From positions 126,001-190,000 of the forward strand of contig NZ_CANMRQ010000001.1 of the NCBI RefSeq assembly GCF_947500325.1: a DNA stretch of 64,000 nt. Reading direction: 5' to 3'. Shown here one piece after another: positions 53,573 through 63,220 of this stretch; within the stretch, counting starts at the first letter, position 1; every line of letters starts with the position of its first letter. The position numbers and the translations under genes are program-made. The notes under the pieces are model-generated. The model was not told where the DNA came from. It made no database searches and saw only the letters and a program-made list of their open reading frames with translations. This stretch comes from an uncultured Lacinutrix sp. Lineage in GTDB: Bacteria; Bacteroidota; Bacteroidia; Flavobacteriales; Flavobacteriaceae.

Positions 53573-55186
53573 ATGAAATTAATGAATAAAACACTTTTGT
53601 TTTCAATGTTCTCTGCAGCAGTTTTATCAAGCTGCGGTGGTGGAGCTCCAATTATTTCTACTCCAATTGAAAACATTGATATGACTCCAATAAAAGAAGC
53701 TGATTTAACTGAAGCTGAAGCTCATAATTGGGGACATTTAGATTTAGTAAAAGATACCATTCCTGGAATGAGTGTCGATAAAGCATATGCCGAAATTATA
53801 AAAGAAAAAAAAGGGAAAAAAGTTATTGTAGCTGTTATTGATTCAGGGATTGATATCAAACATGAAGATTTAGACGGAGTGCTTTGGACTAATAAAAAAG
53901 AAATTGCTGGTAACGGAAAAGATGACGATAATAACGGTTATGTAGATGATATACATGGATGGAATTTCCTTGGTGATGCATACGATGAGCAATTAGAATA
54001 TATTCGCTTAGTAGCGAGTGGAGACACTAGCGCTCCAAGATTTGCAGAAGCTAAAGCTAAATACGATGCAGATTATGGACGAGCTACCGCAGGAAAACAA
54101 CAATATGATCAAATTTATCAACAAGTAATAAATGCTAACAAAGTATTAACTGCACACTTTAAAAAAGCCGATTTTACTCCTGCTGAAGTAAATGCAATAG
54201 AAAACCCTAGCGAAGAATTAAAAGGAGCTATTGAAATGGCAAAGCGTTTATATGGTAATGGAGTAACCTCTTTTGCTGAAGCAGAAAAGCAAGTTAAAGG
54301 TGGTGTAGAATATTTTACAAGTCAAGTAAACTATAACTTAAACAAAGATTTTAAAGGAAGAACAACAGGAGACAACCCTGATAACTATGATGATAAACCA
54401 GGTTATGGAAACGGAAACGTAATGCCTGTAAAAAAATCTGAAAGTCATGGTACTCACGTTGCTGGAATTATTGCAGCAGAACGTAATAATGGAAAAGGAG
54501 CAAATGGTGTTGCTAATAATGTAGAAATTATGAGTATACGTGCTGTTCCAAATGGTGATGAATATGATAAAGATGTTGCTAAAGCTATTCGTTATGCTGT
54601 AGATAATGGTGCTAAAATAATTAATGGAAGTTTTGGTAAAAGCTTCTCTCCTCACTCTGATTGGGTAAGAGATGCTATTAAATATGCAAGCGATAATAAT
54701 GTAATTTTTGTACATGCTGCAGGAAACGATAGTAAAGATGTTGATACAGAACCTAATTTCCCAGACGATAATGTAAACTATGTAGAAGTAGGAAACACTT
54801 ATATTAGAGTTGGTGCATTAGCTCCAAAATACGGCACAAATATGGTTGCTGGTTTTTCAAATTATGGAAAGAAAAATGTAGACGTTTTTGCTCCTGGTGC
54901 CAAAGTATATTCTACTACTCCAGAGAACGAATATGATACTAAAGGTGGTACATCTATGGCTGCTCCTGCAGTTGCTGGAGTTGCTGCTTTAGTTTGGTCT
55001 CAATATCCTAAATTAAAAGCATCTCAAGTAAAACAAATAATAATGGATTCTGGTTTAGCTGTTACTACTAAAGTTGCTGTTGGTGGCGATGGAAGTGATA
55101 TAAGACCTTTTGGAGATTTAAGCAAATCTGCAAAAATGGTTAATGCCTATAATGCTTTGGTTATGGCTGCTCAATTATCTAAATAA
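53573..55186 (+). CDS. S8-family (subtilisin-like) lipoprotein serine protease
   Basis: The 537-aa protein has a lipoprotein signal (LLFSMFSAAVLSSC|GGG). The catalytic triad is visible: Asp in VIVAVIDSGIDIKHEDLDG, His in ESHGTHVAGIIAAER and Ser in GGTSMAAPAVAGVAAL. Oxyanion Asn lies in VHAAGNDS. An insertion of about 150 residues between Asp and His (HGWNFLGDAYDEQLEYIRL...) is common in Bacteroidota peptidase S8 lipoproteins. It is anchored at the outer membrane or periplasm and degrades peptides. ATG at 53582 is an alternative start. An intrinsic terminator follows. Confidence 0.92.
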   Translation: MKLMNKTLLFSMFSAAVLSSCGGGAPIISTPIENIDMTPIKEADLTEAEAHNWGHLDLVKDTIPGMSVDKAYAEIIKEKKGKKVIVAVIDSGIDIKHEDLDGVLWTNKKEIAGNGKDDDNNGYVDDIHGWNFLGDAYDEQLEYIRLVASGDTSAPRFAEAKAKYDADYGRATAGKQQYDQIYQQVINANKVLTAHFKKADFTPAEVNAIENPSEELKGAIEMAKRLYGNGVTSFAEAEKQVKGGVEYFTSQVNYNLNKDFKGRTTGDNPDNYDDKPGYGNGNVMPVKKSESHGTHVAGIIAAERNNGKGANGVANNVEIMSIRAVPNGDEYDKDVAKAIRYAVDNGAKIINGSFGKSFSPHSDWVRDAIKYASDNNVIFVHAAGNDSKDVDTEPNFPDDNVNYVEVGNTYIRVGALAPKYGTNMVAGFSNYGKKNVDVFAPGAKVYSTTPENEYDTKGGTSMAAPAVAGVAALVWSQYPKLKASQVKQIIMDSGLAVTTKVAVGGDGSDIRPFGDLSKSAKMVNAYNALVMAAQLSK

Positions 55187-55200
55187 CTATAACAATTTTA

Positions 55201-55232
55201 AAAAGCCTCAGTAAAATTACTGAGGCTTTTTT
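55201..55232 (+). terminator. intrinsic terminator after the S8 protease gene
   Basis: A 10-bp stem, GCCTCAGTAA paired with TTACTGAGGC, a 2-base loop and a six-T run. Confidence 0.88.
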
Positions 55233-55247
55233 ATTTAAATCTAAAAT

Positions 55248-57086
55248 ATGAAAAGGATTTTCTTACTCGGCTTAACTACATCATTATTCTTAATGTCTTG
55301 TGGTTCTACTAAAAGTATTTCAACGACCTCAACAGATTCTCCAACTACTGTTACGGCTACATCTGCTAAATCGACATATTGGCAACAACATGTAGATTAC
55401 AAAATGGAAATCGACATGAATGTAAACAATTATCAATATCAAGGAAAACAAAATTTGGTATACACCAACAACTCTCCAGATGTTTTAGATAAAGTATTTT
55501 ACCATTTATATTTTAATGCTTTTCAACCAGGTAGTGAGATGGATGCTCGCTTAAAAACCATTGCAGATCCAGATCCTAGAATGGTAAAAACTATTGGCAA
55601 TAAAAAAGAAAGTCGAATTAGTAAATTAAAGCCAAACGAAATAGGCTATATTAATGTAACATCACTTAAACAAAATGGGAAATCTGTAAAACATGAAACT
55701 GCAGGAACTATTTTAGAGGTTGTTTTAAATAAACCTATTCAACCAGGGGAAAGTGTAACTTTCGATATGGTTTTCGATGCTCAAGTGCCTGTACAAATTC
55801 GTCGTTCTGGTAGAAATAATGCTGAAGGCGTTGCTCTATCAATGACGCAATGGTATCCTAAATTAGTAGAATACGATTTTGAAGGCTGGCATGCTTACCC
55901 ATATATAGGAAGAGAGTTTCATGGTGTATGGGGAAATTTTGATCTAAAATTAACTATAGATAAAGATTATGTTGTTGGTGGTACTGGATATTTACAAGGT
56001 AATCCAGTGGTAAATGGTAATAAAAAGACATTACACTACAAAGCGCCTAATGTTCATGATTTTACTTGGGCTGCAGACCCACATTATATTCATGATACAC
56101 TTCAAGTTCCTAATGGTCCAATGCTTCATTTTTATTATAAAAAAGACTTACCTGAAGAAAATCTTAAATACTGGAAAGATTTACAACCAAAAACCGTTGA
56201 AATGATGCAATATTTTAGTAAAAACATTGGTAAATACCCTTACAATCAATACTCTGTAATACAAGGTGGAGATGGTGGTATGGAATATGCGATGTGTACT
56301 TTAATTACAGGTAAACGTAAATTTGGAAGTTTAATGGGCGTTACAGCACATGAATTAGCACATACATGGTTTCAATTTTTATTAGCAACCAACGAAGGAA
56401 AACACGAATGGATGGATGAAGGTTTTACTAGCTATATTAGTGATTATGCTATGGATTATATTACAAAAAAGAATGCCGAAAACCCAGCTGAAAGAGCATA
56501 TAGTGGTTATAATTATTTAGCGACATCTGGTAAAGAAAAACCGCAAACAACGCACGCAGATCGTTTTGAAACTAATATGGCATATGGTATTGGCGCATAC
56601 AATAAAGGAGAAGTGTTTTTAGCACAATTAGGATACGTTATTGGACAGGATAATTTAAATAAAACGTTAAAACAATACTTTAATGATTGGGCGTTTAAAC
56701 ATCCAACTCCAAATGATTTTATTCGAGTTGCAGAAAAAGTCTCTGGTTTAGAACTAGATTGGTATTTAACAGACTGGACAATGACTACAAATACTATTGA
56801 TTATGCTGTAAAAAGTATAGATGGAAATAAAGCTACTTTAGAGCGTATAGGCATGATGCCAATGCCTATAGATGCTATAGTTACATACACAGATAATTCA
56901 ACAGAAACTGTTTATATCCCTTTACAAATGATGCGTGGAGAAAAACCAACGTCTGCGACTGTTAAACCGGATTGGGCTTGGGCACATCCAACGTATACGT
57001 TTGAAGCTAAAAAGGCTATAAAAACAATTGAAATAGATCCTAAAGGGTTAATGGCAGACATAGATAAATCAAATAATAAGAAATAG
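55248..57086 (+). CDS. M1-family lipoprotein metallopeptidase
   Basis: The 612-aa product has a lipoprotein signal (GLTTSLFLMSC|GS). The gluzincin site is present as HELAHTWFQFLLATNEGKHE (HEXXH with the third ligand Glu 18 residues later). The aminopeptidase substrate motif GGMEYAM (GxMEN variant) is also present. The N-terminal beta domain contains YQYQGKQNLVYTNNSPDVLDKVFYHLYFNAF. These enzymes are outer membrane or periplasmic aminopeptidases. It is preceded and followed by intrinsic terminators, so it is a single-gene unit. Confidence 0.93.
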   Translation: MKRIFLLGLTTSLFLMSCGSTKSISTTSTDSPTTVTATSAKSTYWQQHVDYKMEIDMNVNNYQYQGKQNLVYTNNSPDVLDKVFYHLYFNAFQPGSEMDARLKTIADPDPRMVKTIGNKKESRISKLKPNEIGYINVTSLKQNGKSVKHETAGTILEVVLNKPIQPGESVTFDMVFDAQVPVQIRRSGRNNAEGVALSMTQWYPKLVEYDFEGWHAYPYIGREFHGVWGNFDLKLTIDKDYVVGGTGYLQGNPVVNGNKKTLHYKAPNVHDFTWAADPHYIHDTLQVPNGPMLHFYYKKDLPEENLKYWKDLQPKTVEMMQYFSKNIGKYPYNQYSVIQGGDGGMEYAMCTLITGKRKFGSLMGVTAHELAHTWFQFLLATNEGKHEWMDEGFTSYISDYAMDYITKKNAENPAERAYSGYNYLATSGKEKPQTTHADRFETNMAYGIGAYNKGEVFLAQLGYVIGQDNLNKTLKQYFNDWAFKHPTPNDFIRVAEKVSGLELDWYLTDWTMTTNTIDYAVKSIDGNKATLERIGMMPMPIDAIVTYTDNSTETVYIPLQMMRGEKPTSATVKPDWAWAHPTYTFEAKKAIKTIEIDPKGLMADIDKSNNKK

Positions 57087-57107
57087 AACACTTTCTTTTT
57101 TTAGAAT

Positions 57108-57138
57108 AAAAAACCTCATCAAATGATGAGGTTTTTTT
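57108..57138 (+). terminator. intrinsic terminator after the M1 peptidase gene
   Basis: CCTCATCA paired with TGATGAGG, flanked by A and T runs, with a two-base loop. Confidence 0.88.
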
Positions 57139-57155
57139 CTATTCTCTATTTTCTT

Positions 57156-57186
57156 TTGGGCGTTACTATACTCTATTCTATCTTTG
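57156..57186 (+). promoter_or_regulatory. gltX promoter, TTG and TATCTTTG boxes 20 bp apart
   Basis: The -33-type TTG at 57156-57158 and the -7 box TATCTTTG at 57179-57186 are separated by 20 bp, the spacing expected for the Bacteroidota primary sigma factor. This is the best promoter in the window. It leaves a leader of about 80 nt before the ATG at 57273. Confidence 0.7.
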
Positions 57187-57194
57187 CAGTCTAG

Positions 57195-57215
57195 ATCCTG
57201 AAACAAGTTCAGGAT
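57195..57215 (+). promoter_or_regulatory. first leader hairpin of gltX
   Basis: ATCCTGAA, loop ACAAG and TTCAGGAT form an 8-bp hairpin 9 bp after the promoter box. It may be regulatory or a dispersed repeat. Confidence 0.5.
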
Positions 57216-57231
57216 GACAATTTATTAAAGT

Positions 57232-57253
57232 GCTTAAACAAAAATGTTTAAGC
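57232..57253 (+). promoter_or_regulatory. second leader hairpin of gltX
   Basis: GCTTAAACA, loop AAAA and TGTTTAAGC form a perfect 9-bp hairpin ending 19 bp before the ATG, close to the ribosome binding site. It could control translation. There is no strong T run, so it is not a typical attenuator. Confidence 0.5.
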
Positions 57254-57272
57254 GTTAATTTTAATTAAAACA

Positions 57273-58781
57273 ATGTCTAAACCTGTTCGCGTGCGTTTTG
57301 CACCAAGTCCTACTGGACCTTTACATATTGGTGGTGTTCGTACCGCTCTTTTTAATTATTTATTTGCTAAAAAGCACAATGGAACTTTTATTCTAAGAAT
57401 AGAAGATACAGATCAAAATCGTTATGTTGAAGGTGCAGAAGACTATATCGTTGAATCTCTAAACTGGTGTAATATTCCTTTTGATGAAGGACCAGGGAAA
57501 AATGAAAAATTTGGACCCTATAGACAAAGTGAACGTAAACATTTGTATAAACAATATGCAGATGAATTAATTGCTAGTGGAAACGCCTATTATGCTTTCG
57601 ATACTGCTGAAGCACTAGATGCTGAAAGAAAACAACATGAAGCAAACAAAGAAACTTTTATCTATAATTGGCATAACCGTTTAAATCTAAATAATTCTTT
57701 ATCGCTTTCTAAAGAAGAAACACAAGCTAAATTAGATAATGGAGACGATTATGTTATTCGTTTTAAATCACCTCAAGACGAAACACTACATCTAAAAGAT
57801 TTAATTCGTGGAGCTATTAAAATAGATACTAATATTTTAGACGATAAAGTGTTATTTAAAAGTGATGGAATGCCAACATATCATTTAGCAAATATTGTTG
57901 ATGATCATTTAATGGAAATCTCTCATGTTATTAGAGGAGAAGAATGGTTACCATCGTTAGCTTTACATATGCAATTATATACAGCTTTTGGATGGGATGC
58001 TCCAGAATTTGCACATTTACCATTAATTTTAAAACCTACTGGAAAAGGAAAATTAAGTAAACGTGATGGGGATAAATTAGGATTTCCTGTATTTCCATTA
58101 GAGTATACGTCTCCTGATGGGGATATTTCTAAAGGGTATAAAGAAGAGGGTTATTTTGCAGATGCTGTTGTTAATTTCTTATCTTTTTTAGGATGGAACC
58201 CAGGTACAGAACAAGAACTATTTAACTTAGACGAATTAATTAGTGCTTTCGATTTAGATCGTGTAAATAAAGCTGGTGCGCGTTTCGATCCAGACAAAAT
58301 AAAGTGGTTTAATCACCATTACATGCAAGAACAAAATAATGATGATTTAGCAACTACTTTTCAAGATAACCATTCAGAGTTAAACGATATAGATGTTAAT
58401 TATATAGCTATGTGTGTTGGTCTAGTAAAAGAAAGAGCAACATTTGTAAGCGACTTTTGGGGTTTAACTAAGTTCTTCTTTATTGCTCCAGAGAACTATG
58501 ATGAAAAAGCATCTAAAAAAGCATTTAAAGACGAGACTAAAGACTTAATGACGAAATTAATTTCTATCGTTTCTAATATTAGTGATTTTGATGTGGAAAC
58601 GCTTCAAAAAGAAATTAAAGGTTGGATAACTGGTAACGATATTGGTTTTGGAAAAGTAATGATGCCATTGCGTCTAGCATTAGTTGGCGCTTTACAAGGA
58701 CCCGACGTTTTTGATATTATGTATATGATTGGTAAAAACGAAACTATTAAACGTCTTGAAAAAGTAATTTCTGTATTATAG
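57273..58781 (+). CDS. gltX: glutamate--tRNA ligase
   Basis: The 502-aa class I synthetase shows the HIGH region as FAPSPTGPLHIGGVRTALFNYLFA and KLSKRDG as the KMSKS-type loop. The Glu-binding and tRNA-binding parts include RIEDTDQNRYVEGAEDYI, HVIRGEEWLPS and FLSFLGWNPG. It charges tRNA-Glu, and in organisms lacking GlnRS also tRNA-Gln. Length is standard. It has a clear promoter with a hairpin-rich leader and a strong terminator. Confidence 0.97.
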   Translation: MSKPVRVRFAPSPTGPLHIGGVRTALFNYLFAKKHNGTFILRIEDTDQNRYVEGAEDYIVESLNWCNIPFDEGPGKNEKFGPYRQSERKHLYKQYADELIASGNAYYAFDTAEALDAERKQHEANKETFIYNWHNRLNLNNSLSLSKEETQAKLDNGDDYVIRFKSPQDETLHLKDLIRGAIKIDTNILDDKVLFKSDGMPTYHLANIVDDHLMEISHVIRGEEWLPSLALHMQLYTAFGWDAPEFAHLPLILKPTGKGKLSKRDGDKLGFPVFPLEYTSPDGDISKGYKEEGYFADAVVNFLSFLGWNPGTEQELFNLDELISAFDLDRVNKAGARFDPDKIKWFNHHYMQEQNNDDLATTFQDNHSELNDIDVNYIAMCVGLVKERATFVSDFWGLTKFFFIAPENYDEKASKKAFKDETKDLMTKLISIVSNISDFDVETLQKEIKGWITGNDIGFGKVMMPLRLALVGALQGPDVFDIMYMIGKNETIKRLEKVISVL

Positions 58782-58801
58782 ATTTAATACTTAATTAAAA
58801 C

Positions 58802-58836
58802 AAAAAAGCGAGCTCTTTAAAGAGCTCGCTTTTTTT
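58802..58836. terminator. perfect palindromic terminator between gltX and the metalloprotease gene
   Basis: GCGAGCTCTTT is joined directly to its reverse complement AAAGAGCTCGC, with A and T runs on the two sides. It serves both convergent genes. Confidence 0.9.
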
Positions 58837-58854
58837 ATATAATCAATCTAAAGT

Positions 58855-60696
58855 TTATTCTTTTATAAACTTTAATACATTATCATAGTTATTAAACTTA
58901 ATAAAGTAAGTTCCAATAGATAATTTAGAAACATCCATTGTATTTGAAGAAGAACTTATCGTTTGGTCTTTTACTTTTTGACCTAACATATTATAAACTT
59001 CAACATCATATTCTGTTGTAATGTTTTTAAATGTGATACTTCCTTTTGTTGGGTTAGGAAATATAGAAATCGATGTTGTATCAAATTCATCTACACTTAA
59101 TACACAAGTATATGCTGGCATATTATAACCTTGAGCAGTAAATCTATCAGTCATTGCTTGTATATCGTCACAAGTATAACCTCCAGCTGTACCCATGTCT
59201 ATAGCTGCTTGTCTTACTGCTATAGCAGCATTTTGTTGATTTGTACTGCTATTTGTCATACCTAAACCTTCTAAAAAAGCTTTATCTGTTTTCTCTCTAC
59301 CAATATCTCCCCATATCTCCATTAAAGTTGTTGCCCACATTTGTCCATCAGTATGTATTTGACCAACTAATCCTCCTGGATATTGAGCTCCATAGGCAGT
59401 AGATCTTCCTGGCCAACATGCATTATGTCCATCCCATCCAAAAACAAAGTTTCTTGCTGCATCTGTATCTGCCCATTGGCCTAAACTTCTTTTATAAGAA
59501 TTTGCCCAATAATCTCCAGAACCTTCACTTAATCCATTAACTTGAGATAGTCCTCCATTGGTAACCCAATCGTGTAATCCATGTCCTAATTCGTGTAAAA
59601 TTACATCTGCATCTTCTCCATCATCTACACAACCTTCTCCAAAAACTAAGTCTCCAGAATAATACGATTGATCTGCACCATTTGCTCCATGTGCATCAAA
59701 ACGAACAACACCTCCATTATTAAGAGACACTAAAGTAATTCCAAGTGTTTCATTTATATAACGGATACTTTTATCTAAATGGTAATAAACATTAACAGCT
59801 TCAAAACCATCTTGTTGTCTATTAAAATTAAATACACTTGAACTTTGAGTAAAAATGCCTTTGTTTGGTCCTTCAATCTCTGCTATTTCTGTGTAAGGTC
59901 CTCTTAATCTATATGTACCTCCATTAAGTTCAATATCTAATAAAGTAACAGAAGTTCTAGCTGCATCTAGAGCAGCATTAGTTGCATCGTTTCCATCTAC
60001 ATACTGCCCACCATAAGCACTTGTTGTTGCTGTTAATGGATCTGTTTCATAAACAAAACCAGTTCCATTAGCCATCATAAAAGAAGAGCTATTGTTTTTA
60101 GATTCTTCAGTTGTTTTATTATTCTTTTTTCCTTTCTTTTTATGATCATTATAATATAACGCAACATCTTTAGAGCTTAATACAGCTCCAGATTGTGCAT
60201 CTACAATAACTTCCCATAAACCTGTTTTGTTATACGCTGTTAATGTAAGACGTCTTACAAGTTCTGTTGCTTCTCTTTTGTTATAAACATACAACTTATT
60301 AGACTTTACAGTAACTTCAGATGAAGGTGCTTCTAAATTAGTAATAGCTATTTCTAAAGCTTCTTGTTCTGTAATATTAGGTATCGTATTAATATTAGCC
60401 ACCGTTTTATCATAAGAACTTTGGTGATATGTTACCTTATTATTGTTAGATACATGAATAGTAACCTCTGCATCGTAAACCTGAACTCCATTTAACATTT
60501 GATAGTAACGAAAAGTGTCTCCAGATAATCCAGATCTGCTAAATAGCATCTCAAAACTATGATTGTCTGCTATTTCTAATGTTCGTTTATTTTGGTTTAA
60601 CCAAGATAAAGCAACAGCTTCTTTATCGCTTTGCGCTATAATAGCTTGAGAAAAGCTAAAACAAAGGATAACCGCTAAAAGTAATTTTTGTTTCAT
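58855..60696 (-). CDS. secreted FTP-domain metalloprotease (M36/M4-like) with T9SS type A sorting domain
   Basis: The 613-aa product has a signal peptide (LLLAVILCFSFSQAIIAQ) and an FTP propeptide (FEMLFSRSGLSGDTFRYYQMLNGVQVYDAEVTIHVS). The catalytic domain has the zinc site VILHELGHGLHDWV (HEXXH) and the third ligand in LSEGSGDYW. The C-terminal 75 residues form a type A sorting domain (ISIFPNPTKGSITFKN...YNMLGQKV...LSIGTYFIKF). The protein is therefore exported by Sec and then across the outer membrane by the type IX secretion system. The order FTP, catalytic domain, CTD is that of fungalysin-like flavobacterial proteases. Confidence 0.92.
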   Translation of the reverse strand: MKQKLLLAVILCFSFSQAIIAQSDKEAVALSWLNQNKRTLEIADNHSFEMLFSRSGLSGDTFRYYQMLNGVQVYDAEVTIHVSNNNKVTYHQSSYDKTVANINTIPNITEQEALEIAITNLEAPSSEVTVKSNKLYVYNKREATELVRRLTLTAYNKTGLWEVIVDAQSGAVLSSKDVALYYNDHKKKGKKNNKTTEESKNNSSSFMMANGTGFVYETDPLTATTSAYGGQYVDGNDATNAALDAARTSVTLLDIELNGGTYRLRGPYTEIAEIEGPNKGIFTQSSSVFNFNRQQDGFEAVNVYYHLDKSIRYINETLGITLVSLNNGGVVRFDAHGANGADQSYYSGDLVFGEGCVDDGEDADVILHELGHGLHDWVTNGGLSQVNGLSEGSGDYWANSYKRSLGQWADTDAARNFVFGWDGHNACWPGRSTAYGAQYPGGLVGQIHTDGQMWATTLMEIWGDIGREKTDKAFLEGLGMTNSSTNQQNAAIAVRQAAIDMGTAGGYTCDDIQAMTDRFTAQGYNMPAYTCVLSVDEFDTTSISIFPNPTKGSITFKNITTEYDVEVYNMLGQKVKDQTISSSSNTMDVSKLSIGTYFIKFNNYDNVLKFIKE

Positions 60697-60805
60697 AATC
60701 TATATTTTAATTAAAATTGGGTTTGTTATAAAATAACAGTTTAATAGATCATTACCCTATTTTTAATTAAAATCATTTTTTTTTAATAAAAAAAACAAGA
60801 ATACT

Positions 60806-61486
60806 TTAAAAAGTGATCATTGCAGTAAAAACTAACATGGATTGGTTTCCTTTAAAAGTTGTTTGGTCTGTACTATTAAATGGTTGGTCGTTTAATTTAT
60901 TTAAAGTATTTAAAAACCCGTAAATGTATTGTGCTTTTAGTTTAAAGCTACTAAAACCTGCTGTAGCTCCTATTGCTCCATTTACATTAAACCTAGAAAT
61001 AGGTCTTATATCATCTGCCGTTACTGTTTCAAAATTATTAATTAAATAATTTTCCTGTGCTTTATCTTTTAACTGTAAATCTGCATTGTATTGAAGCATT
61101 GGGCCCACATCTAAAGTTAAATAGCTTTTAACAACCTTAACGTGTAATAAAAAAGCTAATTGAGCTGTTAATAATTTGTAGTTTATATCTTCTATTGTTC
61201 CTAAAGCCTCTGGCTTACGCCCTTCTACACTAAAATTATTCTCTGCTAATTGCATACCATAACTTATTCCATACCATTTATGAGGTAAAATAACAGAAGC
61301 TGTTAAGCCTCCAGCCCATCCATTACCTTTTTTGGTATTAAAATTATCTGTAACAATATCATATTGTGTTAAACCTCCAGCAATACTAATACCATTTTTT
61401 ATATCATAATGATTACTTTGTGAATAAGAAAATGTAACAAAACCTATAGTTATAGCTACTAATAGTGTGTATTGAATATATTTCAT
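60806..61486 (-). CDS. outer membrane beta-barrel protein, PorT-like size
   Basis: The 226-aa protein has a signal peptide (YTLLVAITIGFVTFSYSQ) and eight or so amphipathic strands (GISIAGGLTQYDIVTD, GWAGGLTASVILPHKWYGISYGMQLAENNFSV, LLTAQLAFLLHVKVVKSYLTLDVGPMLQY, GAIGATAGFSSFKLKAQYIYGF) ending in MLVFTAMITF with a terminal aromatic. This fits an eight-stranded outer membrane barrel of the PF13568 kind. The function is not known. Confidence 0.7.
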   Translation of the reverse strand: MKYIQYTLLVAITIGFVTFSYSQSNHYDIKNGISIAGGLTQYDIVTDNFNTKKGNGWAGGLTASVILPHKWYGISYGMQLAENNFSVEGRKPEALGTIEDINYKLLTAQLAFLLHVKVVKSYLTLDVGPMLQYNADLQLKDKAQENYLINNFETVTADDIRPISRFNVNGAIGATAGFSSFKLKAQYIYGFLNTLNKLNDQPFNSTDQTTFKGNQSMLVFTAMITF

Positions 61487-61562
61487 AATAAATTAAGGGC
61501 TTTAAAAGCAAATATAACTTAATTTAGTAATCATTAATTTTTAACCATTTAAAAAAACTGTT

Positions 61563-62489
61563 ATGGGACAATTTGTTTTTATTCCAATTATCTTTTTCGG
61601 ACTCATTATTTTAATTTCTGCTTTCTTTATTGTTAAGCAACAAACTGCTGCTATTATTGAACGGTTTGGTAAATTTCATAGTATTCGACAATCTGGCTTA
61701 CATCTTAAAATTCCATTAGTAGATCGTATTGCTGGTCGTTTAAGTTTAAAAATTCAACAGTTAGATGTTATTGTTGAAACAAAAACTAAAGATGATGTAT
61801 TTGTACGTTTAAAAATATCTGTACAATACAAAGTAATTAAAGACAAAGTATATGATGCTTTTTATAAGCTAGATTATCCTCATGATCAAATTACATCGTA
61901 TGTATTTGACGTTGTACGTGCTGAAGTACCAAAAATGATTCTAGATGATGTATTTTTAAAGAAAGATGATATTGCGATTGCAGTAAAATCTGAACTTAAT
62001 GATGCTATGATGGAATATGGTTACGATATTATAAAAACCTTAGTAACAGATATTGATCCTGATTCACAAGTAAAAGAAGCAATGAATAGAATTAATGCTT
62101 CTGAACGTGAGAAAATTGCTGCTCAATTTGAAGGAGATGCTGCAAGAATTTTAATTGTAGAAAAAGCTAAAGCAGAGGCAGAAAGTAAACGTTTACAAGG
62201 TCAAGGTATTGCAGATCAACGTCGTGAAATAGCACGTGGTCTTGAAGAATCTGTAGAAGTATTAAACAAAGTTGGTATTAATTCTCAAGAAGCTTCTGCT
62301 CTTATAGTAGTTACTCAACATTATGATACTTTACAATCTATAGGTCAAGAAACTAATAGTAACTTGATTTTATTACCGAATTCTCCTCAAGCTGGTAGTC
62401 AAATGCTTAATGATATGGTAGCTAGCTTTACAGCAAGTAACCAAATTGGTGAAGCAATGAAAAACTCAAGAAAAAAGAAAGAGGAGTAG
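61563..62489 (+). CDS. SPFH/Band 7 (stomatin-like) membrane protein
   Basis: The 308-aa protein has an N-terminal hydrophobic hairpin (FVFIPIIFFGLIILISAFFIVKQQTAAIIERFGKFHS). The SPFH domain follows (SGLHLKIPLVDRIAGRLSLKIQQLDV...TKDDVFVRLKISVQYKV), then a coiled coil with EREKIAAQFEGDAARILIVEKAKAEAESKRLQGQG. It forms rings at the membrane and organises microdomains or controls proteases. Length is normal for the stomatin/HflK type. The next gene starts 2 bp downstream. Confidence 0.92.
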   Translation: MGQFVFIPIIFFGLIILISAFFIVKQQTAAIIERFGKFHSIRQSGLHLKIPLVDRIAGRLSLKIQQLDVIVETKTKDDVFVRLKISVQYKVIKDKVYDAFYKLDYPHDQITSYVFDVVRAEVPKMILDDVFLKKDDIAIAVKSELNDAMMEYGYDIIKTLVTDIDPDSQVKEAMNRINASEREKIAAQFEGDAARILIVEKAKAEAESKRLQGQGIADQRREIARGLEESVEVLNKVGINSQEASALIVVTQHYDTLQSIGQETNSNLILLPNSPQAGSQMLNDMVASFTASNQIGEAMKNSRKKKEE

Positions 62490-62491
62490 TT

Positions 62492-63220
62492 TTGAAACTT
62501 TATAATTCTAATATATTAAAAGGCTTATGCATTGCAATAAGCCTTTTTGCTTTTTCATGTAATTTAGATTCTAAAGAACTCTTTCATGATGATTTTGAAT
62601 CTAAAGACCTAAAAAAAGACTGGAAAACATCTGGAAATGGCATAATTTCTATAGATACTACTAAGGCTTTTTCTGGAAAACAATCAATTAAATTTGTAAG
62701 TGGTGAAGGTTATAAAAACCATGCTTTTATTAATTTAAAGTCTTTGTTTCCTTTAGCTGAAAACCGTTTCCGAGGTAGTTTAAAAATGTATATTGAAAAT
62801 GCTTCTCCAGATGGTATTCATTGGACAATGATACAGGCTTCTGGAAAAGTAAAAGGGGAAGACTATAGTGCCGAAGTAAGATACGGAGGGCAGCACCAAA
62901 AACAATTAATGGCTAATTATGATACTAAGGGCGTAAAAAGTGATTGTTGGCAACATAGTGACGTTAAAATTCCAGAAGGAGAATGGTTTACTATAAATTT
63001 TCTTTTTGATACCAATACTAATGAAATGCAATGTGCTATTAATGGTAAAAAAATTGATAAGCTAGCTGTTACAAATCAAGGAGAAGGTTGCGTAGAAAAT
63101 GATTTGAATAACCTATGGGTTTTTCCAATATTTGATACGTTAAGTTTTGGTTGGGCCGATTACCAAACTGGTGGTGGACAAAGAACACTATGGATTGACG
63201 ATATTATAATTACTCCTTAA
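62492..63220 (+). CDS. lipoprotein with jelly-roll (Cip1/polysaccharide-lyase-like) fold
   Basis: The 242-aa product starts at TTG, 2 bp after the SPFH stop, with GAGGAG as its ribosome binding site. The lipoprotein signal is CIAISLFAFSC|N. The mature part reads DDFESKDLKKDWKTSG...SGKQSIKFVSGEGYKNHAFINL...FRGSLKMYI...IHWTMIQASGK...GEWFTINFLFD...LWIDDIIITP. The 'f.G..sl.fv.geg.k..afi' opening and the final 'lWiDDi.i' strand fit a concanavalin-type jelly roll, as in carbohydrate-binding and Cip1-like proteins. A glycan-binding role is plausible. The 3' end overlaps the convergent gene by 11 bp. Confidence 0.6.
   Translation: MKLYNSNILKGLCIAISLFAFSCNLDSKELFHDDFESKDLKKDWKTSGNGIISIDTTKAFSGKQSIKFVSGEGYKNHAFINLKSLFPLAENRFRGSLKMYIENASPDGIHWTMIQASGKVKGEDYSAEVRYGGQHQKQLMANYDTKGVKSDCWQHSDVKIPEGEWFTINFLFDTNTNEMQCAINGKKIDKLAVTNQGEGCVENDLNNLWVFPIFDTLSFGWADYQTGGGQRTLWIDDIIITP

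Noticed and set aside
54338-54715. Minus-strand 125-aa ORF inside the S8 protease gene
   Set aside because: It is an Ile/Ser/Phe-rich shadow of conserved protease codons.
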